64,000 nt of DNA from the NCBI GenBank assembly GCA_020634115.1, contig JACKCH010000010.1, forward strand, positions 62,001 to 126,000. The letters run 5' to 3'. Shown piece by piece: positions 7,804 through 16,250 of this stretch; position 1 is the first letter of the stretch, and every line of letters starts with the position of its first letter. This stretch comes from Anaerolineaceae bacterium (GTDB lineage Bacteria; Chloroflexota; Anaerolineae; Aggregatilineales; Phototrophicaceae). The notes under the pieces were generated by a model, which did not search any database, was not told the origin of the DNA, and was given only the letters and a program-made list of their open reading frames with translations. The position numbers and the translations under genes were made by a program.

Positions 7804-9015
7804 ATGAAAAAACCCACACTGATGATTTTAGTAGGGGCGGTTCTGGTTATGGCCGGGGCGCTGGGAATGTGGGCGACTCAGGTTGTCTATGCCGCACCCG
7901 CCGCCGAACCCGTGTTGTTTCAGGACGCGACTGAAGAACCGGTCTCCAGTGACACCGCTGCGCCGGTGGATGCCGCCCCGGATGAACAACAGCAAGAAGG
8001 GCAGGTCGAGCCGACCAGCGCCTACTGTCTCCTGTGCCATTCGCAGGAAGGGCGAGTCTGGGAACTCCCGGATGGCGAAACCCTTTCCTTGACCATTGAT
8101 CCGAATGTGCTGGCGATGTCCGTACACGGGACGGATAACCCGGAAGGGGCGTTGGAATGCGCCGATTGTCACGTAGATCACCGTTTCCCGCATGACCCGC
8201 TGCCGGTACAGAATACCCGTGAGTTTGAACTGCAACGGTATGCGTCCTGCCGGAACTGCCACGAAGACCAGTACACCCACTTGCAGGACAGTGTACATGG
8301 TCAGGCGCTGCGCAACGGCACGTTAGAAGCCGCGACCTGTGTGGACTGTCACGGCGGGCATGATATTCAGCCGCCGGATCAGCCGCGTGAGCGGATCTCG
8401 CTGACGTGCGGTGAGTGTCACGGCGCGATTTTTGAGCAGTATCGCACCAGCGTACATGGCACGGCGCTCCTGGCGGAAGGCAACCCGGATGTGCCGACCT
8501 GTATTGATTGTCACGGTGTCCACGACATTCAGAACCCGACGACGGCGCTCTTCCGCGTGCGTTCACCAGAACTGTGTGCCAATTGCCATGCTGACAAAGA
8601 GTTGATGAGCAAGTACAACATCAGCACCAATGTCTTTGACAGCTATCTGACCGATTTTCATGGGGCCACAGTGGCGCTGTTCGAGCAGGAAGACCCGAAT
8701 ACGGCCACGAACAAGGCAGTTTGTTACGACTGTCATGGTGTCCATGACATCGCGGAAGTCACCGCTGAAAACAGCCATGTGATCCGTGAGAATCTGCTGG
8801 AAACCTGTCGCCAGTGTCACCCTGGCGCGAGCACGGATTTCCCGGACGCCTGGGTGGGTCACTTCCCGCCCACGCTGGACTCGCATCCGCTGTTGTTTGT
8901 GGTTGACCTGTTTTACAAAATCCTGATTCCGGGCGTGGTCGGGGGCTTTGCGCTGCTGATTGCCACCGATATCATCCGCCGTATCCGGGAACGCCTCGGC
9001 CTTGTCCGGCACTAA
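7804..9015 (+). CDS. Nine-heme c-type cytochrome with repeated CxxCHGxHDI modules
   Basis: The 403-residue protein has a signal peptide (about 1-30) and an acidic Pro/Glu linker. Nine CxxCH sites follow (CLLCH, CADCH, CRNCH, CVDCH, CGECH, CIDCH, CANCH, CYDCH, CRQCH), and a C-terminal membrane helix lies at about 360-390 with a basic tail. Three modules repeat: a [SD]xHG segment about 15-25 residues before a CxDCHGxHDI motif. This pattern is found in cytochromes of the NapC/NirT- or c3-like classes. It is translated just after the first cytochrome and ends 10 bases before the cytochrome b gene. The probable role is to pass electrons between the membrane quinone module and the first cytochrome. 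Confidence 0.9.
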   Translation: MKKPTLMILVGAVLVMAGALGMWATQVVYAAPAAEPVLFQDATEEPVSSDTAAPVDAAPDEQQQEGQVEPTSAYCLLCHSQEGRVWELPDGETLSLTIDPNVLAMSVHGTDNPEGALECADCHVDHRFPHDPLPVQNTREFELQRYASCRNCHEDQYTHLQDSVHGQALRNGTLEAATCVDCHGGHDIQPPDQPRERISLTCGECHGAIFEQYRTSVHGTALLAEGNPDVPTCIDCHGVHDIQNPTTALFRVRSPELCANCHADKELMSKYNISTNVFDSYLTDFHGATVALFEQEDPNTATNKAVCYDCHGVHDIAEVTAENSHVIRENLLETCRQCHPGASTDFPDAWVGHFPPTLDSHPLLFVVDLFYKILIPGVVGGFALLIATDIIRRIRERLGLVRH

Positions 9016-9025
9016 GGGGGGAAGT

Positions 9026-10144
9026 ATGGCTACAGCTACAGAAGTCCAACAAGAACGCCCGAAATTCTATGTCCGGTTTGTGCCGTCGGTGCGGATGGAA
9101 CACCTGATTCTGCTGGTGACGTTCACGGGCCTGGCCCTGACCGGACTGCCGCAAAAATATGCCGCTGAACGTTGGGCGCAGGTCATGATCGAAGTTCTGG
9201 GTGGAATCGAAAGCGCCCGCGTCATTCACCGTTTCCTGGCGACCCTGCTCATGGCCGAGGCCATTTTTCACGGTGGTATGCTGACCTACAAGATTTTCGT
9301 CCTCGGCATCCGCGCATCAATGATACCCGGCCTCCGGGATGTGCGGGATGTCCTCGACTGGATCGCCTTCAACCTGGGGTTGCAGAAAAAACATCCCACC
9401 CTGCCGCGCTATAACTTTGGCGAAAAGGTGGAATACCTGGCGGTGGTGTGGGGGACGCTCATCATGGTGCTGACCGGCTTCATGATGTGGAATCCGATTG
9501 CGACGGCGAATTTCCTGCCCGGTGATACTATCCCGGCGGCGCGGGCGGCGCATGGTGGCGAGGCGCTCCTGGCGGTGCTTTCGATCATCACCTGGCACAT
9601 GTATAACGTGCATTTCCGTCGCTTTAACAAGAGTATGTTCACCGGCAAAATCTCCCGCGAAGCGATGGAAGAGGAGCATGGTGAAGAACTGGCGGCTATC
9701 GAACGGGGTGAAAAACCGCGTGAACTCCCGGCCCAGGTGATAGCGGCTCGGAAGCGGCGCTTCTGGCCGGCAGCGGTGGTGATTACCGTGTTGCTGGTGA
9801 GCGGGCTGTTCTTCTTTATCACCTTTGAGCAGACGGCTATTCAGACCGTCCCGCGCCAGCAAGTCGCCATCTTCCAGCCCGACCTCGTTCCGACGGAAGG
9901 CGACCCGATTGTGGGCGAAGCCCTGTGGGGGACGCTGCGGTGCAGCTTCTGTCATGGGACGGAGGCCCAGGGGACATCGGATGGCCCGGCGATTATGGGA
10001 ACAGACGTGACGCTGGAGGAATTCTTCGTCCAGGTGCGCGGGGGCGGCAAGGATATGCCTGCTTTCGGACGCGGCGAAATCCCGGATGGCTACCTGGTAC
10101 ACCTGTATTCCTGGCTGACCCAGAACAGTATGGGCGGGTCATAG
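9026..10144 (+). CDS. Diheme cytochrome b fused to a C-terminal cytochrome c domain
   Basis: The start at ATG 9026 follows GGGGGGAAGT and gives 372 residues; an upstream in-frame codon at 8960 would overlap the previous gene. The N-terminal 250 residues hold four to five helices of the formate dehydrogenase gamma/Ni-Fe hydrogenase cytochrome b type, with His residues in RVIHRFLAT, IFHGG and ITWHMYNVHF as probable b-heme ligands. A further helix (about residues 245-265) leads to an extracytoplasmic cytochrome c domain with CSFCH and an axial Met in DMPAFGRGEI. Such proteins oxidise quinol or reduce quinone. It closes the operon, linking the membrane quinone pool to the two nine-heme cytochromes; this arrangement recalls the CbcL-type fusions of Geobacter, but split into separate proteins. 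Confidence 0.88.
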   Translation: MATATEVQQERPKFYVRFVPSVRMEHLILLVTFTGLALTGLPQKYAAERWAQVMIEVLGGIESARVIHRFLATLLMAEAIFHGGMLTYKIFVLGIRASMIPGLRDVRDVLDWIAFNLGLQKKHPTLPRYNFGEKVEYLAVVWGTLIMVLTGFMMWNPIATANFLPGDTIPAARAAHGGEALLAVLSIITWHMYNVHFRRFNKSMFTGKISREAMEEEHGEELAAIERGEKPRELPAQVIAARKRRFWPAAVVITVLLVSGLFFFITFEQTAIQTVPRQQVAIFQPDLVPTEGDPIVGEALWGTLRCSFCHGTEAQGTSDGPAIMGTDVTLEEFFVQVRGGGKDMPAFGRGEIPDGYLVHLYSWLTQNSMGGS

Positions 10145-10170
10145 TCCGGCAGCACAGCAGAAAGACGTTT

Positions 10171-10203
10171 CAGGGGCATGATGGTCATGCCCCTGTTTTT
10201 TTT
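10171..10203 (+). terminator. Strong rho-independent terminator of the multiheme operon
   Basis: An 11-bp perfect stem (10171-10181 with 10185-10195) has a 3-base loop and is followed directly by eight T residues. It lies 27 bases after the cytochrome b/c stop codon. The arms share an AGGGGC/GCCCCT edge with the family of palindromes seen elsewhere in the window. Confidence 0.93.
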
Positions 10204-10227
10204 CCACCATTCAGTGGGCGATTCCCC

Positions 10228-10995
10228 TCAGAACCAACCCAGGAGACTATATTTCCGCATCGGTTTCCAGCCCAGTTGACTCGCCACACTAACCGATGGG
10301 ATATTTTGAAACGCGCAGTTCCAGTACGTCTGGTAGCCGCGCCGCTCGGCTTCCTGGATAACGGCGGCACAGGTCATCTTCGCATATCCTTTGTTCCGTT
10401 CGCTCTCCCGTGTGTTGACACCGATTTCGATGACATCTCGGAAGGATGTCCCGGCGAAGGCTTCGCACAGGAGATCAGCGCCGCGCATCAGGCAGTAGCC
10501 AAAACCGCGTTCGAGCGCCCGTTCCGGCGATCCGAACATCTCTGAGTAAAACGTATAGTCCTCGATGCGCCGGAACAGATCACGGTCAATCGGGCGCAGC
10601 GTGCAGTCCGGCGGAATCTGAGCACGATAGTCCAGAAACCCCCTGTCCGATTCGGTGCGGATGCCCTCGTACACGCGACCCCGATAGCCCGGTTCGGGAA
10701 AGTGACTCTTGAGCGGGTCGTCACGATCCCGGAACCCGTAGAGGACATCGCCATGCTCCCGCCGCTGGTTGATAAACGCGGTCAGTAGGCCATCCGGGAA
10801 CATCCCCTCAAGATACAGTGTCCCGAAAGCCGCCTCCTGCACAATGCCCCAGGTCGGGTTTTGCAGGTCGTCCGTCCAAATACGTCCGGCGTTATCTCCC
10901 GCCAGCACCGCGAAACAGCGCAGCCCAGCGGGCACATCTTCATGGAATAAGGCACGCAGGCCTGGTGTGACCTGTGCCGGTTGGACTTCAATCAT
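10228..10995 (-). CDS. GNAT-family N-acetyltransferase
   Basis: The 255-residue protein ends in a GNAT fold: the acetyl-CoA-binding segment NTRESERNKGYAKMTCAA (about residues 187-204) contains the Arg/Gly-rich pyrophosphate loop variant, and the strand/helix after it (WNCAFQNIPSVSVASQLGW) is the classic C-terminal substrate/CoA motif. The first 130 residues are a less typical N-terminal domain, resembling two-domain GNAT proteins of Firmicutes and Chloroflexota. It probably acetylates a small molecule in the cytoplasm; the substrate cannot be told. The gene sits 21 bases downstream of the large membrane protein gene and may be co-transcribed with it. Confidence 0.82.
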   Translation of the reverse strand: MIEVQPAQVTPGLRALFHEDVPAGLRCFAVLAGDNAGRIWTDDLQNPTWGIVQEAAFGTLYLEGMFPDGLLTAFINQRREHGDVLYGFRDRDDPLKSHFPEPGYRGRVYEGIRTESDRGFLDYRAQIPPDCTLRPIDRDLFRRIEDYTFYSEMFGSPERALERGFGYCLMRGADLLCEAFAGTSFRDVIEIGVNTRESERNKGYAKMTCAAVIQEAERRGYQTYWNCAFQNIPSVSVASQLGWKPMRKYSLLGWF

Positions 10996-11016
10996 GGTCG
11001 TTGCTTTCTCTTGTGT

Positions 11017-13590
11017 TTACTCCACCCGAATCGTCCCCAGCGGCACGACATCCCCAATGGGATTTCCAGCGGCATCGGTCACGGGCAGGCGATCCCCGTT
11101 GCCACACTCCCCCGGTGGGCGCGTGTCGCAGGTGTAGAGGCCGATCAGCAGTTGGTACTCGCCCGGTGGCATATCCGGTGGCAGGTCAATTGTGTACGGG
11201 TCACGGATGAAGCCGTCCGGTGTCCACTCTTTGGTTGGCCGTCCGGCGGGGTTGAGCAGATCGGCCTGCGCCAGTGGCGGCCCCCCGGCGGAGATATGCA
11301 CGAAGCTGGCATAACCGTAAACCGGCGTCTGCGCGGCGTACCAATAGACCGTCAATTCCACCTGGTCGCCCGGCCTGAAGATACGCCCGGAAAGGTCATA
11401 GCCTAAGAACCGGATGCCGTCGGCCAGATCGTAGTGTACCGGGTATTCGGCCAGCTGTGCCTCCCCCGGCGGTGAGTCCACCCACGCCCCACCGGGACGC
11501 ACGTAAACCAACACAAACGCCAGCGCCAGCACCCCGCCCACAACCAGCCCAGCCCGACTCGCCCCATCCAGCGCGGGGAGCGGGAGAGCGGGTGCAGACC
11601 ACCCGCGCCGCCGGATGTACCAGCCTGCCACCACGAGAAACACCAGCGTCAACAGACTCACGAGGACGCCTAATAGACTTGGCGGAGTTAGTTCAAAGGT
11701 GAGAGTGACCGTGTGTTCGCCCGCCGGAATAGGGAAGGTAATCAGGCCGTGCGGGTCGCTGGGGGTGATGGGGACGGTTGCACCGTCAATCGCCGCCGTC
11801 CAGCCGGGGAAGGCATACGTCAGGACTTCAAAGGTGAAGGTTTCCGGGGTGGTGATGCGCCATGAATCGGCTTGCGGCCCGTGTGCCAGGAGTTCCACCC
11901 TAACGCCTTCCGGCAGGACTTCCAGGTGGGCTTTGTTGACCGGGTAGCCGTCGGCATAATCCGCCAGCAGCCGGGGAGTCGCGCCCGGCTCAACCAGCAC
12001 CGTTGCCGGGAGGTACTCGTTGGAGAAGGTCGTCGCCCGCTGTTTGCCCGCCAGTTCCTGGGCATGATAGGCCGCGACAGAGGTATCCACCGTCTCGTGT
12101 TCCCATTCATCCACGTAAAACAGGGGAGTCGCCAGCCCAACGACGGCAAATACGACCACAGTCAGCAGCCCGGCTCGCACCCGCCCCGGCAGGCGTGCCA
12201 ACCACAGGCCGTTCATCCCCGCCAGGACGGTCAGACAGAACGCGACCGGCCCCAGCAGCCGCCAGGGGAATTGCAGAAATGCCAGCGGCGCGGTGGCTTC
12301 CCAAAGAAACGCGCTGACCGGCAGGATGAGGAACAGCATCCCCGCCGCCGCCAGCGTGAAAAAGAGGGCGTCGGCCTGTAACCTCACCCCTTCCGAACCT
12401 GCGGTTCTCCCTCCCCTCTCCATTTGGAGAGGGGAAAACGAGCGCAGCGAGTAGGGGTGAGGTTGTCTCCGCGCCAATACCACCGTGACAATACCCGTCA
12501 GCGCCAGAATCCACTGGGCCACGCCCAGGTTCAACTGGTGGAGCAGGCCGTTGATTGCCCCGGCATCGGTGCGGGGGGACTGTGCCAGCAGTTCGCGGAA
12601 CGGTACAAAAAAATTCTTGTAATCCAACTGGGCGACAGCGGTCAGGTTGCCCAACCGTACCGCGCTGCTTTCCAGCATCACCGGCAGCCAAAAATAGGCC
12701 GCCAGCCCGACCCCCATCACGAGGGCGACCAGCGGCAGCAGGCGGAAAGTCTTTGAAGCCCTGCTCTGAGACGCCCCTTTTGTCTGTTCCTCATTCAAAC
12801 CGATTGGTGGTAGGGGCGCACGGCGGTGCGCCCCTACGGGAAAAAGAACCTTCCATATTGAAAAATGTTGTCGTCCTAACCTGGCTGAAGTGTGGCGGGG
12901 ATTCGGCGACAGGGCAAAATCCGCCAGCCAGCCCCACACCAGCCACGCACCCAGTAACCCCGTCAATACCAGCGCCATCAGGTTATGCGTGATAATCAGT
13001 GCCCCACTGCTCAGGGCTGCGAGGAAAAACGCCCCTGCACCGCCATGCCGCCGCAGCCGGTCATAGGCGACCATCACCCAGGGCAGCAGGACGAGCGCCA
13101 GAAATTCGGGATACGCCCCGCGTGCATACGGCTCGGTGAACAGGAGATACGGACTGTAGACATAGACCAGCGCCGCCAGTACGCCGCCGATCTTGCCGCC
13201 GCGCACTCGCGCAAAGGTGTACATCCCCGCGCCCGCGCCCAGCGCGCCCAGGACAATCAGCAGCCGCAGACTGTTGACGGCATCCAGCGCAAACAGCCGC
13301 GACAAAATGCTGGTGACGTAGTAGGTCAGGCTGGCGTAGTAGTGGAAGAGCGGTGCGCCGTAGCCAGTGTAGAACGTCTCCGCCCACTGCGGAATGAGGA
13401 CGCCATGCGACCAGGCACGATCCATCTCCGCCACACGGTAGACGTGGTAGAGGACATCCGTGCCGTTAGGCAGGCCGGGGCGGTAGGCCAGCGGCCACAG
13501 CGCGAACAGGCACAGCGCCAGCGTGATGAGCAGTCCCCAATCGGGGCGGAAACGGCTTCGGAGCGTTTTTTCTAAGGGATAATTGTTCAT
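11017..13590 (-). CDS. Large polytopic membrane protein (PTPS-related/glycosyltransferase-like), with in-frame repeat insertions
   Basis: The 857-residue protein has about ten to twelve helices in its first 640 residues, with motifs typical of the 6-pyruvoyl-tetrahydropterin synthase-related membrane family (YTGYGAPLFHYYASLTYYV near residues 70-88, YARGAYPEFLAL near 153). A C-terminal beta-rich extracytoplasmic domain (about 700-857) has the alternating FLGYDLSG and DLPPDMPPGEYQL pattern common at the ends of Chloroflexota membrane glycosyltransferases. Two loops between helices contain palindromic repeats also found in intergenic DNA: 12380-12464 (about residues 376-404) and 12810-12837 (about residues 252-261). 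Both keep the frame and add no stop. A role in surface glycan assembly is likely but not shown. Confidence 0.83.
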   Translation of the reverse strand: MNNYPLEKTLRSRFRPDWGLLITLALCLFALWPLAYRPGLPNGTDVLYHVYRVAEMDRAWSHGVLIPQWAETFYTGYGAPLFHYYASLTYYVTSILSRLFALDAVNSLRLLIVLGALGAGAGMYTFARVRGGKIGGVLAALVYVYSPYLLFTEPYARGAYPEFLALVLLPWVMVAYDRLRRHGGAGAFFLAALSSGALIITHNLMALVLTGLLGAWLVWGWLADFALSPNPRHTSARLGRQHFSIWKVLFPVGAHRRAPLPPIGLNEEQTKGASQSRASKTFRLLPLVALVMGVGLAAYFWLPVMLESSAVRLGNLTAVAQLDYKNFFVPFRELLAQSPRTDAGAINGLLHQLNLGVAQWILALTGIVTVVLARRQPHPYSLRSFSPLQMERGGRTAGSEGVRLQADALFFTLAAAGMLFLILPVSAFLWEATAPLAFLQFPWRLLGPVAFCLTVLAGMNGLWLARLPGRVRAGLLTVVVFAVVGLATPLFYVDEWEHETVDTSVAAYHAQELAGKQRATTFSNEYLPATVLVEPGATPRLLADYADGYPVNKAHLEVLPEGVRVELLAHGPQADSWRITTPETFTFEVLTYAFPGWTAAIDGATVPITPSDPHGLITFPIPAGEHTVTLTFELTPPSLLGVLVSLLTLVFLVVAGWYIRRRGWSAPALPLPALDGASRAGLVVGGVLALAFVLVYVRPGGAWVDSPPGEAQLAEYPVHYDLADGIRFLGYDLSGRIFRPGDQVELTVYWYAAQTPVYGYASFVHISAGGPPLAQADLLNPAGRPTKEWTPDGFIRDPYTIDLPPDMPPGEYQLLIGLYTCDTRPPGECGNGDRLPVTDAAGNPIGDVVPLGTIRVE
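12380..12464 (-). repeat. Repeat family A, copy inside a coding region
   Basis: The ends ACCTCACCCC and GGGGTGAGGT form a terminal inverted repeat, and inner arms CCCCTCTCC/GGAGAGGGG form a second hairpin. The copy lies within the 857-residue membrane protein gene and is read through as a loop. The other copy is at 21315-21429 in the opposite orientation. Confidence 0.85.
12810..12837. repeat. Repeat family B palindrome inside a coding region
   Basis: GTAGGGGCGCAC (12810-12821) and GTGCGCCCCTAC (12826-12837) are exact 12-base arms with a GGCG loop. The element lies in frame in the large membrane protein gene and codes for part of a cytoplasmic loop. Related palindromes occur at 32258, 33356, 44233, 54507, 58224 and 58314. 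Confidence 0.88.
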
Positions 13591-13768
13591 TCAGTCTTTC
13601 GGCGTATTTGAATTAAGAACGGCGCGATTGTATCAGAAATCACCCTGCCTGCCACCGACAGGGAGTGTATCATGAAGCCCTAATCCGGCTTCTCTCTTGC
13701 CAGACTCCGCCCGGTAGTATAGGATTCGCTCGGTGGGGGGTATGTTTGTTGAGGATGAGGTTAATAAC

Positions 13769-15058
13769 ATGACTGAACAAAAACCACATTGGCTGGAAGA
13801 GCCGCCGATAGACCCCCTGGCCGATACCAACCCGTCACTGACGGTGCGCCCGGTTGACCTGGACTCTGAGCCGACAACCGCTGTCCCTGGCTGGCGCCGC
13901 ACTGCCGGGCTAGTCAGCCTGCTGGCTGCCGCCGCGCTCACCGTTGCGACGGCGGTGGTGCTGCTCATACCGACCAGCACCACACCCACTCCTGAAGTGA
14001 TTGCCCAACCGGCGACGGCAACTGTGCCACCCACCCCGATTCCAGAACAACCCACGACTGTCGCGGTGGTGCCGGAAAACACCACTACCGGCGAAGTCCT
14101 GCCGCCCACGATCAGCCCGGAACAGGCATCCGCGCTCCTGAGCCAACCGCTGCAATCCCTGGATGTCGCCGCGCCGTTCCAGATCGTGCGCGACGTGTAC
14201 AATCCGTTTACCACCGTGCCGGATCGCCCGCGTAACGAGGTGATTCAATATGAGGCCGTTAAAGGCGATTCGATTTACTCCATCGCGGAGCGATTCGGGC
14301 TGCAACCAGAGACGATTGCCTGGTCGAACCCGCGCAGTATCATCGAAATTCTGAGTCCCGGCCAGGAGATCAACATCCTGCCGGTGGATGGCGTCTATGA
14401 ACAGGCGATTGGCAGCACCACCGTGCGCGAACTGGCCGCAAAGTACAAAGTCACTGACCCGTATACGATTCTGGATTCCGAATTCAATAGTGTGGTGCTG
14501 GTGGGCGATGATCTGGACACCATTCTGCCGAGCGGCACCTGGGTCGTGATTCCGGGTGGACAGGCCGAAGACATCACCTGGAATCCCGGCATTGTTACCG
14601 ACGGCGGCAGCAGCGGCAGCGGTGGGAACGGCTATGTAACGCAGTTCGCTCCCGGCCAACCGGGAAGCTGCGGCGCGGTGCAAAATCCGGGTGGCGGCGC
14701 ATACTGGGGCAAACCACTTAGTAGTTACACCTGGGTACGTGGGTTCTCGTCCTGGCATACCGGGGTTGACCTGGCCGCGCCCACGGGGACGCCGGTCTAC
14801 GCGGCCAACAGCGGCGTGGTCATTTTCAACGGCTGGAATTCGTGGGGTTATGGAACCACTGTTGTACTGGCACACGGCCCATACCTGACTCTCTACGGCC
14901 ACATGAGTGGCACGACGGTAGGCTGCGGCCAGTATGTCACCGTTGGGCAGCAGATTGGCATGGTCGGCAGCACTGGTAACTCATCCGGGCCGCATCTGCA
15001 CTTTGAAATTCGCTACGGGCAGACGCCGCAAGATCCTTCCGCGACGATTGGCTTTTAG
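13769..15058 (+). CDS. M23 metallopeptidase with LysM-like modules (copy 1)
   Basis: The 429-residue protein has a cytoplasmic N-terminal tail, one membrane helix (about residues 47-67), a Pro/Thr-rich linker, and a LysM-type module (GDSIYSIAERFGLQPETIAW, about 170-190) with a degenerate second one. A C-terminal LytM/M23 zinc endopeptidase domain follows. Zinc and catalytic residues are visible: H330 and D334 (HTGVD), then H409 and H411 (HLHFE). Such enzymes cut peptide cross-links in peptidoglycan outside the membrane, and LysM binds the glycan. ATG 13769 follows GAGG; other in-frame ATGs at 13733 and 13742 are possible. The next gene is a near-identical paralogue, showing a recent tandem duplication. 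Confidence 0.9.
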   Translation: MTEQKPHWLEEPPIDPLADTNPSLTVRPVDLDSEPTTAVPGWRRTAGLVSLLAAAALTVATAVVLLIPTSTTPTPEVIAQPATATVPPTPIPEQPTTVAVVPENTTTGEVLPPTISPEQASALLSQPLQSLDVAAPFQIVRDVYNPFTTVPDRPRNEVIQYEAVKGDSIYSIAERFGLQPETIAWSNPRSIIEILSPGQEINILPVDGVYEQAIGSTTVRELAAKYKVTDPYTILDSEFNSVVLVGDDLDTILPSGTWVVIPGGQAEDITWNPGIVTDGGSSGSGGNGYVTQFAPGQPGSCGAVQNPGGGAYWGKPLSSYTWVRGFSSWHTGVDLAAPTGTPVYAANSGVVIFNGWNSWGYGTTVVLAHGPYLTLYGHMSGTTVGCGQYVTVGQQIGMVGSTGNSSGPHLHFEIRYGQTPQDPSATIGF

Positions 15059-15073
15059 AGCCGGAGCAGCCAG

Positions 15074-16240
15074 ATGACCGCTATCAAGCTGGGAAGGATT
15101 GCCGGGTTGGTGAGCCTGCTGGCGGCGGTGGCGCTGATGGTGGCCGCTGCCGTGCTGCTGTTGTCACCAACCAATACGACCGTGCCGGAAGGGCTGCCTC
15201 AACCGGAGGCCGCGACCCAACCGCCCACCCCTATTGTTGAACAAGCGACTACCATCGCCGTTATATCGGGAGATACGGCTGTCGGTGACCTCCTGCCGCC
15301 CACCATCAGCCCGGAACAAGCGTCCGCGCTCCTGAGCCAACCGCTGCAATCCCTGCATGCCGCCGCGCCATTCCAGATCGTGCGTGACGTGTACAATCCG
15401 TTTACCACCGTGCCGGATCGCCCGCGTAATGAGGTGATTCAGTACGCGGCGGTCAAAGGCGATTCAATTTACTCCATCGCGGAGCGGTTCGGGCTGCAAG
15501 CAGAGACGATTGCCTGGTCGAATCCGCGCAGTATCATCGAAATTCTGAGTCCCGGCCAGGAGATCAACATCCTGCCGGTGGATGGCGTATATGAGCAGGC
15601 GATTGGCAGCACCACTGTGCACGAGTTAGCCGAGAAATACAAGGTCGCTGACCCGTACACCGTCCTTGATTCGGAATTTAACGGTACGCTGGCTGGATAT
15701 GACCTCGATACGATTCTGCCCAGCGGAACATGGGTCGTTATCCCCGGTGGGCAGGGTGAAGAAATCACCTGGAACCCCGGCATTGTCACCGAAGATGGCA
15801 GCGGTGGCAGCGGGTATGTGACCCAGCTTGATCCCGGCCAACCGGGAAGCTGTGGCGCGGTGCAAAATCCGGGCGGCGGTGCGTACTGGGGCAAACCGCT
15901 CAGCAGTTACACCTGGGTACGCGGGTTCTCGTCCTGGCACCCTGGGGTTGACCTGGCCGCACCTCTAGGAACGCCGGTCTATGCGGCCAACAGCGGCGTG
16001 GTCATTTTCAACGGCTGGAATTCATGGGGCTACGGGACCTTGGTCGTGTTGGCACACGGCCCGTACCTAACCCTATACGGCCACCTGAGCGGCACGACGG
16101 TAAGCTGCGGCCAGTTAATCACGGTTGGTCAGCAGATCGGCATGGTCGGCAGCACTGGTAACTCATCCGGGCCGCATCTGCACTTTGAAATTCGCTATGG
16201 GCAGACGCAGCAAGACCCCGCCGCGACGATTGGCTTTTAG
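15074..16240 (+). CDS. M23 metallopeptidase with LysM-like modules (copy 2)
   Basis: The 388-residue paralogue starts 16 bases after copy 1 and shares long blocks with it, including the LysM-like region and the catalytic domain (H289 and D293 in HPGVD; the HLHFE pair). It lacks the cytoplasmic tail of copy 1 of about 35 residues, so the membrane helix (about residues 10-30) is almost at the N-terminus. The linker also differs most there, while the enzymatic half is nearly identical. It is expected to be an extracytoplasmic peptidoglycan endopeptidase anchored by its N-terminus. The duplication may allow different timing or location; no regulatory difference is visible. Confidence 0.9.
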   Translation: MTAIKLGRIAGLVSLLAAVALMVAAAVLLLSPTNTTVPEGLPQPEAATQPPTPIVEQATTIAVISGDTAVGDLLPPTISPEQASALLSQPLQSLHAAAPFQIVRDVYNPFTTVPDRPRNEVIQYAAVKGDSIYSIAERFGLQAETIAWSNPRSIIEILSPGQEINILPVDGVYEQAIGSTTVHELAEKYKVADPYTVLDSEFNGTLAGYDLDTILPSGTWVVIPGGQGEEITWNPGIVTEDGSGGSGYVTQLDPGQPGSCGAVQNPGGGAYWGKPLSSYTWVRGFSSWHPGVDLAAPLGTPVYAANSGVVIFNGWNSWGYGTLVVLAHGPYLTLYGHLSGTTVSCGQLITVGQQIGMVGSTGNSSGPHLHFEIRYGQTQQDPAATIGF

Positions 16241-16250
16241 GAGCAAAGAC

